The notes: a model not told the origin generated them from the sequence alone. A DNA stretch of 43,703 nucleotides from Salipiger pentaromativorans (GCF_024721115.1 NZ_JAMDHK010000026.1:1-43703); one strand, 5' to 3'. Counted from the first letter of the stretch, positions 1-8,585 are shown. Numbers and translations are program-made.

Positions 1-240
1 AGTAGGTCACCGCCAAACCTAGTAAAAACCAAAATATATCTCTCAATACGATAAATCTCCAAACTTCATAACGCAAAAAAATATCGCACAATCTGTAGGG
101 CCGTGCGGAAAATCTGCCCCAATCTCCCTCTGATTTCTTGCCATTTTGACCGCAGTTGCGATGGTCTTGCGCAAGCATGGGACCAGGCAAGCGGCCTGAT
201 GCCTTGGCACAAGATCAAGATGTTGGGGAACTGCACCGAA
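1..240. other. AT-rich region upstream of eutB
   Basis: The first 100 or so bases are clearly richer in A and T than the rest of the window, which fits a promoter or regulatory zone ahead of eutBC. No convincing gene is visible. The reading frame of eutB stays open back to base 103, but that extension has no family resemblance. A 10-bp perfect palindrome (CTTGCGCAAG) lies at 166-175. I could not pick a clear -35/-10 pair. Confidence 0.4.
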
Positions 241-1638
241 ATGCCCGTTTTTCGTCACGCCATCGGCGGAGAGACCTTCCGCTTCGGCGATCTGGCGACG
301 CTGATGGCCCGCGCCACGCCGCTGCGCTCGGGGGATCAGCTTGCCGGTCTGGCCGCTGCCACGGATGTGGAGCGTGTTGCGGCGCAACTCGCACTGGCCG
401 AGGTGCCGCTCAAGCTCTTTCTCACGGAAGCGCTGGTGCCCTACGAGACCGACGAGGTCACGCGGCTGATCCTCGACAGCCATGATCGCGCGGCTTTTGC
501 GCCTTTCGCGCATATGACCGTCGGGGATCTGCGCGACTGGCTGGTGTCGGACGCGGCAGACAGTGCCGCCCTCGAACGCGCGGCGCCCGGGTTCACGCCC
601 GAGATGGTCGCCGCTGTCTCCAAGCTCTGCCGGGTACAGGATCTGATCCTCGTGGCGCGGAAATGCCGCGTGGTGACCCGATTCCGCAACACAATCGGTC
701 TTGAAGGCCGGCTATCGACGCGGTTGCAGCCGAACCACGCGACCGACGATGTGCGCGGCGTGGCCGCATCGACCTTTGACGGGCTGATGTATGGCTCCGG
801 TGATGCCGTCATCGGGATCAACCCGGCCTCGGACAACACTGCCGCTGTCACGGCACTGCTGCATATGCTCGACGAGGTGATTTCGGAGAACGGCATTCCC
901 ACGCAATCCTGCGTGTTGAGCCATGTGACCACGACCCTCGAGGTGATCGAGGCGGGCGCGCCGGTGGATCTGGCCTTTCAGTCGATTGCCGGCACCGAAG
1001 CGGCCAACCGCTCGTTCGGGGTGTCGCTGGGTGTCTTGCAGGAGGCGCTGGAGGCCACGCGGGGGCTGAACCGGGGAACGGTCGGCAACAATGTCATGTA
1101 TTTCGAAACCGGCCAGGGATCCTGCCTGTCGGCCAATGCCCATCACGGGATCGACCAGCAAACGCTGGAGGCCCGCGCCTATGCGGTGGCACGCGCCTAT
1201 GAGCCGTTGCTGGTCAACACGGTGGTGGGGTTCATCGGGCCGGAATATCTTTATGACGGCAAGCAGGTCATCCGCGCCGGGCTCGAAGACCATTTCTGCG
1301 GCAAGCTCCTCGGCCTGCCGATGGGGTGCGACATCTGCTATACCAACCATATGGAAGCGGATCAGAACGACATGGATCAGCTTCTGACCCTGCTGGGGGT
1401 TGCGGGGGTGTCCTTTATCATGGGTATTCCCGGCTCGGACGATGTGATGCTGAACTATCAGACCACCTCCTTCCACGATGCGCTTTATGCCCGCCGCGTG
1501 CTGAAGCTGCGCCCCGCGCCCGAGTTCGAGCGCTGGCTGGACGAGACCGGCATCCTGCCCGACGACGGGTGCTTCTCGCCCAATGCCGTGCCGCCGAAAG
1601 CCTTTGCGAACACTATGTTGCTCCTGGATCAAGCATGA
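241..1638 (+). CDS. eutB: Ethanolamine ammonia-lyase large subunit (EutB)
   Basis: EutB is the catalytic subunit of adenosylcobalamin-dependent ethanolamine ammonia-lyase, which converts ethanolamine to acetaldehyde and ammonia in the cytoplasm. The protein has 465 residues, close to the usual 450-465. Family hallmarks are easy to see: VIGINPASDN, IPTQSCVLSHVTT, FETGQGS, the long block VGFIGPEYLYDGKQVIRAGL followed by EDHF, and DDVMLNYQTTSFHD near the C-terminus. The start at 241 follows a GGGGAA ribosome site at 225-230 and begins MPVFRH; the open frame back to 103 was not used because it lacks family resemblance. The stop overlaps the eutC start (ATGA). No eutA reactivase, transporter or microcompartment gene is visible, so this is a stand-alone EutBC, at least within the window. 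Confidence 0.97.
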   Translation: MPVFRHAIGGETFRFGDLATLMARATPLRSGDQLAGLAAATDVERVAAQLALAEVPLKLFLTEALVPYETDEVTRLILDSHDRAAFAPFAHMTVGDLRDWLVSDAADSAALERAAPGFTPEMVAAVSKLCRVQDLILVARKCRVVTRFRNTIGLEGRLSTRLQPNHATDDVRGVAASTFDGLMYGSGDAVIGINPASDNTAAVTALLHMLDEVISENGIPTQSCVLSHVTTTLEVIEAGAPVDLAFQSIAGTEAANRSFGVSLGVLQEALEATRGLNRGTVGNNVMYFETGQGSCLSANAHHGIDQQTLEARAYAVARAYEPLLVNTVVGFIGPEYLYDGKQVIRAGLEDHFCGKLLGLPMGCDICYTNHMEADQNDMDQLLTLLGVAGVSFIMGIPGSDDVMLNYQTTSFHDALYARRVLKLRPAPEFERWLDETGILPDDGCFSPNAVPPKAFANTMLLLDQA

Positions 1639-2447
1639 CGGACTCGCCCTCTTCCGCCTCGGCCGACGGGGATCTCTGGCAGGATCTGCGGCGCTTCACC
1701 AATGCCCGCATCGCGCTGGGGCGCAGCGGCGTATCGCTGCCGGTTGCCCGGCAGCTCGAGTTTCAGGCGGCCCATGCCGCCGCCAGGACGGCGGTGCATT
1801 CGGCGCTCGACGTTCCGGCGCTGACCTCCGATCTGTCGGAACTGCCGCTCGATCTGCACACGGTACACAGCCAGGTCGGCGACCGTTCGGAATATCTCCG
1901 CCGCCCCGATCTCGGCAGGCGGCTGAACGCGGCGGATGCCGACCGGCTGCGGGCGCTTGCGCCCGCAGAGCCCGCGGATCTGGCCATCGTCATCGCGGAC
2001 GGTCTTTCTGCGCTAGCGGTGCAGCAATCCGCGCCTCCCTTCTTGCGCGCCTTCCTGCCCTATGTGGCGCAGAGCGGGCTCACGCTGGCGCCGGCGTCGA
2101 TTGCGCTTCAGGGTCGTGTCGCGATTGGCGACGACATCGCCGGCTGCCTCGGCGCCAGATGTGTCATCGTCCTGATCGGCGAGCGGCCCGGGCTGTCGGC
2201 CGCCGACAGTCTCGGCCTCTATCTGACCTGGGCGCCGAGCCTCGAGAGCACCGACGCGGATCGCAACTGCATTTCGAACATCCGCGAGGGCGGGCTGTCC
2301 TTTGCCGATGCCGCCTACCGGGCCGGCTATCTGTTGCAGGAGGCGTTCCGCCGCCGGCTTTCGGGAGTCATGCTGAAGGACAATTCCGTCGCCACGCCGG
2401 AAATCGGTGCGACCGAAGCGGCGGCGCTGCCTGACGCGACCGACTGA
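1635..2447 (+). CDS. eutC: Ethanolamine ammonia-lyase small subunit (EutC)
   Basis: EutC pairs with EutB and helps bind the cobalamin cofactor. The 270-residue protein has the usual layout: a variable, charged N-terminus, then RFTNARIALGRSG near residue 20, DLAIVIADGLSA, a central CVIVLIGERPGLSAADSLG segment, and NCISNIREGGLSF near the C-terminus. Those last blocks are the conserved EutC signature. The start is set by the 4-base ATGA overlap with eutB, so the two subunits are translationally coupled and should be made in equal amounts. The gene ends 11 bases from the stop of the convergent siderophore ABC ATPase gene. Confidence 0.96.
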   Translation: MTDSPSSASADGDLWQDLRRFTNARIALGRSGVSLPVARQLEFQAAHAAARTAVHSALDVPALTSDLSELPLDLHTVHSQVGDRSEYLRRPDLGRRLNAADADRLRALAPAEPADLAIVIADGLSALAVQQSAPPFLRAFLPYVAQSGLTLAPASIALQGRVAIGDDIAGCLGARCVIVLIGERPGLSAADSLGLYLTWAPSLESTDADRNCISNIREGGLSFADAAYRAGYLLQEAFRRRLSGVMLKDNSVATPEIGATEAAALPDATD

Positions 2448-2458
2448 GCTCGGCGGGT

Positions 2459-3214
2459 TTAGCGCGCCACCACCACCGGGCGCCCCTTGTGCTGCAACAG
2501 CTCAAACGGGGTGTCGTACAGGTCGCGCAGCACCTCCGGTGTCAGCAGCGCGGCGCTGTGATCCTGCGCCAGAATGCGCCCGTCCTTCATGGCGACGATG
2601 TGATCGGCCCAGCCCGCCGCCGCGTTGATGTCGTGCAGCACGATCACGATGCTGCGCGCGCCGTCGCGCGACAGCCCGTGCAGCCGGGCCATCAGATCGC
2701 GCGCGTGGCGTGGATCGAGCGCATTCAGCGGTTCGTCGAGCAGCATCCAGGGCGTGTCCTGGGCATAGGTCATGGCGATGAAGGCCCGCTGACGCTGCCC
2801 GCCGGACAGCGTATCGAGCGCGCGGTCCTGCAACTCTGTGAGTGCGAACGCGGTCAGCGCCCGGTCGATCTGGGCCCGATCCTCCGGACCGGGGCGGCCC
2901 TGATGATGCGGCCAGCGTCCGAAACCCACCAGTTCCCGCACTTTCAACCGGCTGACCAGAGCGGGGGATTGCTGTAGCAGCGCCACCGCCCGCGCGCGCT
3001 GCCGGTGCGGTGCGGTGAACGGGTCGAGCCCGTCGATCCGGACGCGCCCCGAGGCGGGCCGTTCCAGCCCGGCGAGACAGTGAAGAAGGGTCGATTTTCC
3101 CGCGCCGTTCGGCCCGATAAGCGCGGTGATCCCGCCGCGTTCGAGCGTCGTGGTGATACCGTGCAGGATGGGGGTCTGGCCCACCGCATAGCTGAGATCG
3201 GAAATCTCGATCAT
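2459..3214 (-). CDS. Iron-siderophore ABC transporter ATP-binding protein
   Basis: This is the ATPase of a FecCDE/CeuBCDE-type iron-siderophore importer and acts on the cytoplasmic face of the inner membrane. The 251-residue protein has Walker A GPNGAGKST (34-42), a Q-loop near 81, the ABC signature LSGGQ (136-140), Walker B WMLLDEP (156-162) and the H-loop histidine in VLHDIN (194). It is the last gene of a four-gene minus-strand operon: binding protein, permease, permease, ATPase. Its start overlaps the stop of the preceding permease by 4 bases. The binding protein points to a catecholate siderophore, which makes this the CeuD/YclP position of the system. Confidence 0.93.
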   Translation of the reverse strand: MIEISDLSYAVGQTPILHGITTTLERGGITALIGPNGAGKSTLLHCLAGLERPASGRVRIDGLDPFTAPHRQRARAVALLQQSPALVSRLKVRELVGFGRWPHHQGRPGPEDRAQIDRALTAFALTELQDRALDTLSGGQRQRAFIAMTYAQDTPWMLLDEPLNALDPRHARDLMARLHGLSRDGARSIVIVLHDINAAAGWADHIVAMKDGRILAQDHSAALLTPEVLRDLYDTPFELLQHKGRPVVVAR

Positions 3215-4155
3215 GGGCGTCTCCGTTTCAGGACGAGGGCGAGGAAGAGCAGCCCGCCGAACAGTTCGACGATCACCGCCAGCGCCGAAGGGCTGCCTAG
3301 CAGGCGTTCGAAGACGAATTGGCCGGCCACGAGAATCAGCGCGCCCAGCAGCGCGGCAGCGGGCAACAGCACCGCGTGGCGATGGGTGCCGGTGAGTTGC
3401 CGGGCGAGGCTTGCGGTCAGCAGCCCCAGAAAGGTGATGGGCCCCACCAGAGCGGTCGAGACCGAGACCATGGCGGCCATCAACAGCAGCGCCACAAGCA
3501 CCAGCCGGTCGTGATCGAGCCCCAGACCGCGCGCGGTGCCGCGCCCCAGCCCGGCCACGTCCAGCGCCGGCGCCATCCGCAGCGCGGCGGCGAGCGCGGC
3601 CAGCAGCACCACGGCGGCGACCGCAAGCTGCTGCGGATCGATCCGGCCGAAGCTGGCGAACATCGCCTGCTGAACGACGGCGTAATCGGACGGATCCATG
3701 AGCCGCTGCACCATCTCGCTGAGCCCGCGCAGCAGCACCCCCAGAATGATGCCGGTGAGGATCATCCGCGTCACATCCCGCGCGTCCCGCCGCAGCAGCA
3801 GGCCGAAAAGCGCGGCCGAGGCCAGGCCAAGGGCCAGCACCTCGAAGGCAAAGCGCAGCCCTCCGGGGATCTGCGCCGCGCCAACGCCACCCAGAATCAG
3901 CACAAGCAGCGTCTGCATCAGGATGAACAGCGCGTCGAATCCCACCAGCCCGGGGGTGAGCAGCCGGTTCGCGGCGACGGTCTGGAACAGGATCGTGGCG
4001 GCGCCGGTGGCGGCGCCGACGCAGATCAGCGCGCCCAGCTTGGCGGCGCGCAGGCCCAGGATGAACCCCATGGGCGCGCGCAGATGCCAGGCGAGAAAGG
4101 CCGCGCTCAGCGCCAGCAGCGCCAGGGCCAGCCAGAGGACGCGGCGTTCAGCCAT
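3211..4155 (-). CDS. Iron-siderophore ABC permease, FecCD family (second)
   Basis: This is an integral inner-membrane permease of the FecCD/BtuC family, 314 residues, with about nine or ten hydrophobic segments. It starts MAERRVLWLALALLALS at 4155; an open frame runs further back to 4299 but overlaps the neighbouring permease heavily and reads as non-family sequence. Family features include the internal block GTARGLGLDHDRL and VSVSTALVGPITFLGLLTAS, the cytoplasmic coupling region. It overlaps the upstream permease gene by 8 bases and the downstream ATPase by 4. Two different permeases in one system suggest a heterodimer, as in CeuBC or FatCD, rather than the homodimer of the B12 importer. Confidence 0.92.
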   Translation of the reverse strand: MAERRVLWLALALLALSAAFLAWHLRAPMGFILGLRAAKLGALICVGAATGAATILFQTVAANRLLTPGLVGFDALFILMQTLLVLILGGVGAAQIPGGLRFAFEVLALGLASAALFGLLLRRDARDVTRMILTGIILGVLLRGLSEMVQRLMDPSDYAVVQQAMFASFGRIDPQQLAVAAVVLLAALAAALRMAPALDVAGLGRGTARGLGLDHDRLVLVALLLMAAMVSVSTALVGPITFLGLLTASLARQLTGTHRHAVLLPAAALLGALILVAGQFVFERLLGSPSALAVIVELFGGLLFLALVLKRRRP

Positions 4156-5083
4156 GACGGCGCCCCGGGGCGGCGTGCAGCAGCCAGAGGAAGACCCCGG
4201 CGCCAAAGACCGCAACCACGGTCGCGGCGGGAATCTCGAACGGGTAGCGGATGAGCCGCCCGATGACATCGGCCGCCAGCAGCAGCCCGCCGCCTCCAAG
4301 CGCGATCAACGGCAGGTTCGCCCGCAGGTTGTCGCCGCGCCAGCGCGCCACGAGATTGGGCGCTACCAGCCCGACGAAAGGAAAAGCCCCCACGGTCACC
4401 AGCACCAGCGCCGTGATGACCGAGACCACCACCAGGCCCAGCGCCCGGGTCTGCGCGTAATCGAGCCCGAGGCTGCGGGCCTGCGCCTCGCCCAGCCCCA
4501 AAAGGGTGATCCGGTCGGCGATCACATAAAGCAGGGCCGCCAGCGCGGCGATGGCCCAGAGCCACTCGTACCGCCCCATCATGACGCCCGAAAACTCGCC
4601 CAGCCGCCAGGCGCCGAGATATTGCATGAGATCGGTGGCCCAGGCGCCCCAGACCCCGGCGGCGCCCAGGATCCCGCCATAGACCATGCCCACGATGGGC
4701 AGCAGCATCGGGTCTTCGCGCGGCAGCCTTGCGGCCAGCGCCAGATAGCCGGCCATGCCCGCCAGCGCCGCCGTCGCGGCGATCAGCATCTTGCCCGCCA
4801 CGGCCAGCCCGGGCGCCAGCAGCGTCACCGCCAGAAGCCCCAGCATCGCCGCTTCCGGGGCGCCGGTGAGCGAGGGCTCGACCAGCCGGTTCTGCACCAC
4901 CTGCTGTACCACCACGCCGGCCAGCGCCAGCCCGGCCCCGGCCAGCAGCGCCGCCGCGGTGCGCGGCAGCCGGCTGACCATCAGCAGCCAGCCCGCATCG
5001 TCGCCAAAGCTCGCCGCTCCCAGCGACAGGCTGAGGGCGATCAGCCCGGCAAGGGCGACCAGGGGCAACAGCCGGCGGCGCAT
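4148..5083 (-). CDS. Iron-siderophore ABC permease, FecCD family (first)
   Basis: This 311-residue inner-membrane protein is the other half of the siderophore permease pair. It shows the FecCD family pattern: RLPRTAAALLAGAGLALAG and VVQQVVQNRLVEPSLTG near the N-terminus, GEAQARSLGLDYAQTRALGL in the middle, and VGAFPFVGLVAPNLVAR in the coupling region. It begins 6 bases after the binding-protein stop, so it is co-transcribed. Residues QNRLVEP correspond to the QNPLADP-type motif common to siderophore permeases. Confidence 0.92.
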   Translation of the reverse strand: MRRRLLPLVALAGLIALSLSLGAASFGDDAGWLLMVSRLPRTAAALLAGAGLALAGVVVQQVVQNRLVEPSLTGAPEAAMLGLLAVTLLAPGLAVAGKMLIAATAALAGMAGYLALAARLPREDPMLLPIVGMVYGGILGAAGVWGAWATDLMQYLGAWRLGEFSGVMMGRYEWLWAIAALAALLYVIADRITLLGLGEAQARSLGLDYAQTRALGLVVVSVITALVLVTVGAFPFVGLVAPNLVARWRGDNLRANLPLIALGGGGLLLAADVIGRLIRYPFEIPAATVVAVFGAGVFLWLLHAAPGRRHG

Positions 5084-5089
5084 GGGCGA

Positions 5090-5989
5090 TCAGCTTTCGC
5101 TTTTCGAGAACGCCGCGACGATCTCGTCGAGCGTGTGGATCATCGACCCGGCTCCGCCGCCGGCGATATAAAGCGGACCGGCATCGAGATAGACGATATG
5201 GCCCTGCTGCGCGGCCTTGGTCCGCGCGACGATGGGATTGTCGAGCGTGGCGGCGGCGGCCTCGCCCTCGGCGCCGATGGCGGCGCCCCGGTCGATGACC
5301 AGCAGCCAGTCGGGATCGGTCTCGGCGAGGAACTCGAAGGAAATGGCGTGACCATGCGCTTCTGCGGTCAGGCCGGGATGGGCCTCGGGCAGCTCCAGCG
5401 CGCCATGCAGCCAGCCGAACCGGCTGTTGGCGCCATAGGCCGAGATCTTGCCGCCATTGGTCAGCACGATCAGCGCGTTACCCTTTCCAGCGACCGCCTC
5501 GCGCGCGGCGTCGAGCCGCGCGTCGAGCCGGGCCGAGAGCGCGGCGGCGGCCTCTTGCTTGCCGAAGATCGTGGCATAGGCGGCGATGCGGGCCTTGGCC
5601 TGCTCGACCATGCCGTCGCCCCAGATCGTCATGTCGATCACCGGCGCGATCTGCGCCAGCGCCTCGGCCTGGGCCGAGGACCGTCCGCCGACCACGATCA
5701 GATCGGGCTGCATGACGGCCAGTGCCTCGAAATCGGGTTCGAACAGCGTGCCGACCGGCTGGGCCGCCGCCTCGACTGCGTCGAGGCTTTGCAGGTACAG
5801 CGGCTGCGGCACGCCCGCGATCGGCTGGCCGAGGGCGGAAATCGTGTCGATGGCGGCGACATCGAAGGCGACGACGGTGTCCGGCGCGGCAGGGACATCG
5901 GCGGTGCCGGTGGCGGTTTCGACCGTCACGGTCTCGGCAAAGGCGGAAGAGGCGCAGGCGATGAGCCCTGCGAGCAGGAGAGTGCGCAT
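5090..5989 (-). CDS. CeuE-like periplasmic catecholate siderophore-binding protein
   Basis: This is the periplasmic binding protein of the siderophore importer, 299 residues with a Sec signal peptide (MRTLLLAGLIACASSAFA, cleavage near 18). It resembles Campylobacter CeuE and Bacillus YclQ along its length: VVAFDVAAIDTISALG, FEPDFEAL, QPDLIVVGGR, ALIVLTNGGKISAYG with NSRFG, and DNPIVARTKAAQ. CeuE coordinates ferric bis-catecholate through a His and a Tyr; the equivalents here appear to be His212 (in AHGHAISFEF) and Tyr274 (in GPLYIAGG). The start at 5989 was chosen for the signal peptide; an open frame upstream to 6199 runs through the DUF2218 gene on the other strand and is not convincing. 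No siderophore synthesis genes are nearby, so it may take up siderophores made by others. Confidence 0.92.
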   Translation of the reverse strand: MRTLLLAGLIACASSAFAETVTVETATGTADVPAAPDTVVAFDVAAIDTISALGQPIAGVPQPLYLQSLDAVEAAAQPVGTLFEPDFEALAVMQPDLIVVGGRSSAQAEALAQIAPVIDMTIWGDGMVEQAKARIAAYATIFGKQEAAAALSARLDARLDAAREAVAGKGNALIVLTNGGKISAYGANSRFGWLHGALELPEAHPGLTAEAHGHAISFEFLAETDPDWLLVIDRGAAIGAEGEAAAATLDNPIVARTKAAQQGHIVYLDAGPLYIAGGGAGSMIHTLDEIVAAFSKSES

Positions 5990-6131
5990 GTGGTGGCTCC
6001 CGGTCGGAGAAAAGGGGGCGCGTGGCATGGCGGTGAGCCGGCTTCGCAGAGATGTGATGCAGGATACCGGATTGTTATTCCGAGCCGCAATGCATAATCT
6101 GACATAAACGATCAACTTTTGGAGCGCGGCC
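5990..6131. promoter_or_regulatory. Divergent promoter region, siderophore ABC operon / DUF2218
   Basis: This 142-bp gap separates divergent start codons and should hold promoters for both. An AT-rich pocket at about 6070-6115 contains TTGTTA (6072-6077) and CATAAT (6093-6098), a possible but shortly spaced (15 bp) promoter toward the DUF2218 gene. I looked for a Fur box, an Irr element and a RirA-type operator and saw no clean match, although iron control would be expected. Confidence 0.35.
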
Positions 6132-6422
6132 ATGTCCCTGCAAGAAACCGGAACTTTCCAGACCCCCAACGCCTCGAAATACCTGCAACAGCTTTGCAAG
6201 CATTTCGCTCACAAGATCGAGGTGGAGTATGATGCCACCTCGGCCCGCATGGCTCTGCCCACGGGGCCGGCGACGCTGAACGCTTCGGACGAGACGCTGC
6301 ATGCGGAAATCAGTGCCGAGGACAACGAAGGTCTTCTGCGCGCGCGGGGCATCATCGACAAGCACCTGGAGCGCTTCGCCTTTCGCGAAGAGTTCAGCGG
6401 GATGACCTGGACGGCGGCCTGA
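6132..6422 (+). CDS. DUF2218 domain protein
   Basis: This 96-residue soluble protein matches the DUF2218 family. The visible pattern is KYLQQLCKHFAHKIEVEYD near the N-terminus, a central segment with L.AEISAEDNEGL, and IIDKHLERFAFREEF followed by a Trp near the end. The family is small, of unproven function, and often found beside siderophore uptake or reductase genes, which agrees with its position between the binding-protein gene and a TonB-dependent receptor. By association it could act in handling iron or its carrier in the cytoplasm, but this is inference. It has no signal peptide and no membrane segment. Confidence 0.85.
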   Translation: MSLQETGTFQTPNASKYLQQLCKHFAHKIEVEYDATSARMALPTGPATLNASDETLHAEISAEDNEGLLRARGIIDKHLERFAFREEFSGMTWTAA

Positions 6423-6450
6423 TCGCGCCCGGGCCAGCCTGGCCGAACAA

Positions 6451-6480
6451 AAAAGAGCGGGCAGTGATGCCCGCTCTTTT
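6451..6480. terminator. Strong bidirectional hairpin terminator
   Basis: A perfect 13-bp inverted repeat (AAAAGAGCGGGCA, loop GTGA, then its complement) sits between the convergent DUF2218 and TonB-receptor genes. The A-run on one side and the T-run on the other make it an intrinsic terminator in both directions. It is the clearest terminator in the window. Confidence 0.93.
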
Positions 6481-6502
6481 CTTTTGGTCCAAGGAAGCTG
6501 TC

Positions 6503-8431
6503 TCAGAACCGCATCGTCGCGGTCACCAGAAAGGTCCGGCCCGGCTCGGTCAGCGGCACCACGGAACCGGTGAAGTCGAGCCCGTCCGAGCTGCGGCTGG
6601 AATAGGTCTGGTCGAACACGTTCCGGACATCGAGCCGCAGTTCCAGATTATCGAAGCCGCGCGGGGTGTAGGAGGTGAAGAGGTTCAGCACCTCGTAACC
6701 GGGCAGGTCGGGATCGGTGGCATCGTTTTCAAACGCGATTTCGGCGGTGCCGCCGACGCGCCAGTTGTCACGAATGTCATACCCGGCTTCCAGCGCCATG
6801 AGGCTGCCCACCGGACGGCCGATGTAATAGGCGGTGGTGCCGACGGTGCTGCCGTCCATCTCCACATTGGCGTGGGTGTAGTTCAGCTTGGCGTAGCCGC
6901 GCGTGCCGGTATAGCTGACCGACCCGTCGAACCCGCGCGAGACCATATCCGCCTGTTCGCCTCTTGCACCGGCGGTGGGCAGCACGGCGGTGATGTCGCT
7001 GACCTCGGTGTGGAACAGCGCGCCGCTGACCGCCCAGGGGCCGTTTTCGTAGCGCAGCCCGAGCCGCGCCGCGTTCGACCGCGCCGGGGTGAAGCCGTCA
7101 TAGATCCAGTCGGTGCGGTAGTTGACCAGCGCCGCCTCGCCAAGCGCGAAACCGCCCCAGGTGGAGGCGAGCCCGGCATTCAGTGTCAGCGTGTCGGTCA
7201 GCACGTAGTCGAGCGCGCCGTTGACGCTGAACCCGCCATCCTCGAACTTGCTGCCGTCGGCGCCGTCGAACCACTGATAATCGTAGCGAAGACCGTAGCT
7301 GACCGAGAGCCGGTCGGTCAGGTCCTGCCGCGCCTGCGCGAAGAGACCGATATTGCTGCGGCTCTCCTTGCCCGAGGCGCCCTCGGTCGCTTCGGCGCTT
7401 TCGTCGAAGAAGTCGAGCCCGGCGCTCAGCATGCCATTGCCGAGCTGCCAGTCGTTCTTGGCGGTGCCCGAAAGGCTGGTGTTGAGCCCGGAGTTGTTGC
7501 CGACATCCACCTCCTGCTCGTTGTAGCTGAGTTGCAGGGTGGGGGCGAACCAGCCCTGAGGCGCCTCGTCGGTGTAGGTCAGCGTATAGGAGCTGCGCCG
7601 CGCATAGCCGTCGATGATCTCGGTCGGGCGCGCGGGGCTGGTCAGCCCGGCGAAATCGGCGCGGATAAAACCGCCCTGCGAGGCGCGCGGCCCGGTGTCT
7701 TCGGTCTGCGAGGCCGAGAAGGACAGCCGCTTGCCGCTGTCCGAGGTGAAGGCCAGCTTGAGCAGGTAGTCACTCAGTTCCGGGGCGGTGCCGTCGATGC
7801 GCGTGCCGTCGCCGTCCTCATACTCGTCGCCCGCGTGGTCGGTGGCGCTGAGAAGCCACTCGAACCCGCCCTGCTGGCCGAACAGCGACAGCGTGCTGCG
7901 CAGGCCCGAGCCATTGTCGCCGCCGCTGAGGGTCAGGATGCCGCCGAAGGGATCGCCGGGCTCGAGCAGGTCGCGCGCGTCCTTGGTGGTATAGGCCAGC
8001 GCGCCGCCAAGTGCGCCGGGGCCGGCATCGGCGGGCGCAAGCCCCTCGCTCACCTCGACCGCTTTCAGCAGCGACGGGTCGAGCAGCACGTTGCCGGTAT
8101 GGTGAAAGGCGCCCTTGTTCTGCCGCGCACCGTCGATGGTGACCGAAAGCAGCGATTCCTCGATGCCGTTCACCATGACCTTCTGCGCCATGGCCGAGCC
8201 GCCGCTGACGGTGACCGAGGATTCGCCGGCGAAGACATCCTTCACCGTGGCGGGGTTGCGGTCTTCCAGCTCTTCTTCGGTGATCTCGTCATTGCCGAGC
8301 AGGTTCTGCGCCGCGGCGCCCTCGATGCGCAGCGTGCCCAGAAACAGCGGGTCTGTTTCCTGCGCGCTGAGGCTGGTGCCGGCGCATAGCGCCGTGGTCA
8401 GGAGCAACAGCCCCCGTGTCGTGTCGTTCAT
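6503..8431 (-). CDS. TonB-dependent outer-membrane siderophore receptor
   Basis: This 642-residue outer-membrane protein imports ferric siderophore using TonB energy. It has a signal peptide (LSA|QE, cleavage near 23), a plug domain with VTIDGARQ and a segment VEVSEGLAPADAGPGALGGALAY, and a long beta-barrel ending in VTATMRF, with the C-terminal Phe needed for barrel insertion. A VRNVFDQTYSSRS segment near the end is typical of the TonB-box receptor barrel. I did not see the FRAP and NPNL motifs of haem receptors. Its position beside the CeuE-like ABC genes makes it the probable outer-membrane partner for the same siderophore. Substrate identity cannot be read from the sequence. Confidence 0.9.
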   Translation of the reverse strand: MNDTTRGLLLLTTALCAGTSLSAQETDPLFLGTLRIEGAAAQNLLGNDEITEEELEDRNPATVKDVFAGESSVTVSGGSAMAQKVMVNGIEESLLSVTIDGARQNKGAFHHTGNVLLDPSLLKAVEVSEGLAPADAGPGALGGALAYTTKDARDLLEPGDPFGGILTLSGGDNGSGLRSTLSLFGQQGGFEWLLSATDHAGDEYEDGDGTRIDGTAPELSDYLLKLAFTSDSGKRLSFSASQTEDTGPRASQGGFIRADFAGLTSPARPTEIIDGYARRSSYTLTYTDEAPQGWFAPTLQLSYNEQEVDVGNNSGLNTSLSGTAKNDWQLGNGMLSAGLDFFDESAEATEGASGKESRSNIGLFAQARQDLTDRLSVSYGLRYDYQWFDGADGSKFEDGGFSVNGALDYVLTDTLTLNAGLASTWGGFALGEAALVNYRTDWIYDGFTPARSNAARLGLRYENGPWAVSGALFHTEVSDITAVLPTAGARGEQADMVSRGFDGSVSYTGTRGYAKLNYTHANVEMDGSTVGTTAYYIGRPVGSLMALEAGYDIRDNWRVGGTAEIAFENDATDPDLPGYEVLNLFTSYTPRGFDNLELRLDVRNVFDQTYSSRSSDGLDFTGSVVPLTEPGRTFLVTATMRF

Positions 8432-8523
8432 CGGAATGTCCCCAATCGTGATGTGCCGCAGTCGCTGGATGGCGCGTCATGAGGGGGGACGGCTTTCTGG
8501 CTTCGGATGTCCGGCTTGATCCG

Positions 8524-8552
8524 CAGATACCTTAGTAAAAAACTCGGGTCAA
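8524..8552 (-). promoter_or_regulatory. Candidate promoter for the TonB receptor
   Basis: On the minus strand TTGACC (8547-8552) and TATCTG (8524-8529) are spaced exactly 17 bp apart, about 95 bp upstream of the receptor start. The spacer carries a T-run. The -35 is good and the -10 moderate. No iron-responsive operator was recognised next to it. Confidence 0.45.
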
Positions 8553-8585
8553 TGCGTTGCAGGGGGCTGGCACGGACGGGCCCGC

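Noticed and set aside
166-175. CTTGCGCAAG palindrome upstream of eutB as an operator
   Set aside because: A single 10-bp palindrome in high-GC DNA is not unusual and no regulator gene lies next to it.
43-513. A minus-strand reading frame across the start of eutB
   Set aside because: It lies opposite eutB and its upstream region, shows no family pattern, and has base use expected for a shadow frame.
2459-5989. The FecCD-type ABC set as a vitamin B12 importer serving EutBC and cobQ
   Set aside because: Two different permeases and a CeuE-like binding protein with the His/Tyr ligands point to a catecholate siderophore; BtuCDF uses a single permease type.
3319-6097. Long plus-strand open frames opposite the siderophore permease genes
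   Set aside because: They are rich in Arg, Gln and Gly of the kind produced by the antisense of high-GC genes, with no recognisable domain.
6060-6131. A Fur, Irr or RirA site between the siderophore genes
   Set aside because: The region is AT-rich and plausible, but no good match to these motifs was seen by eye.
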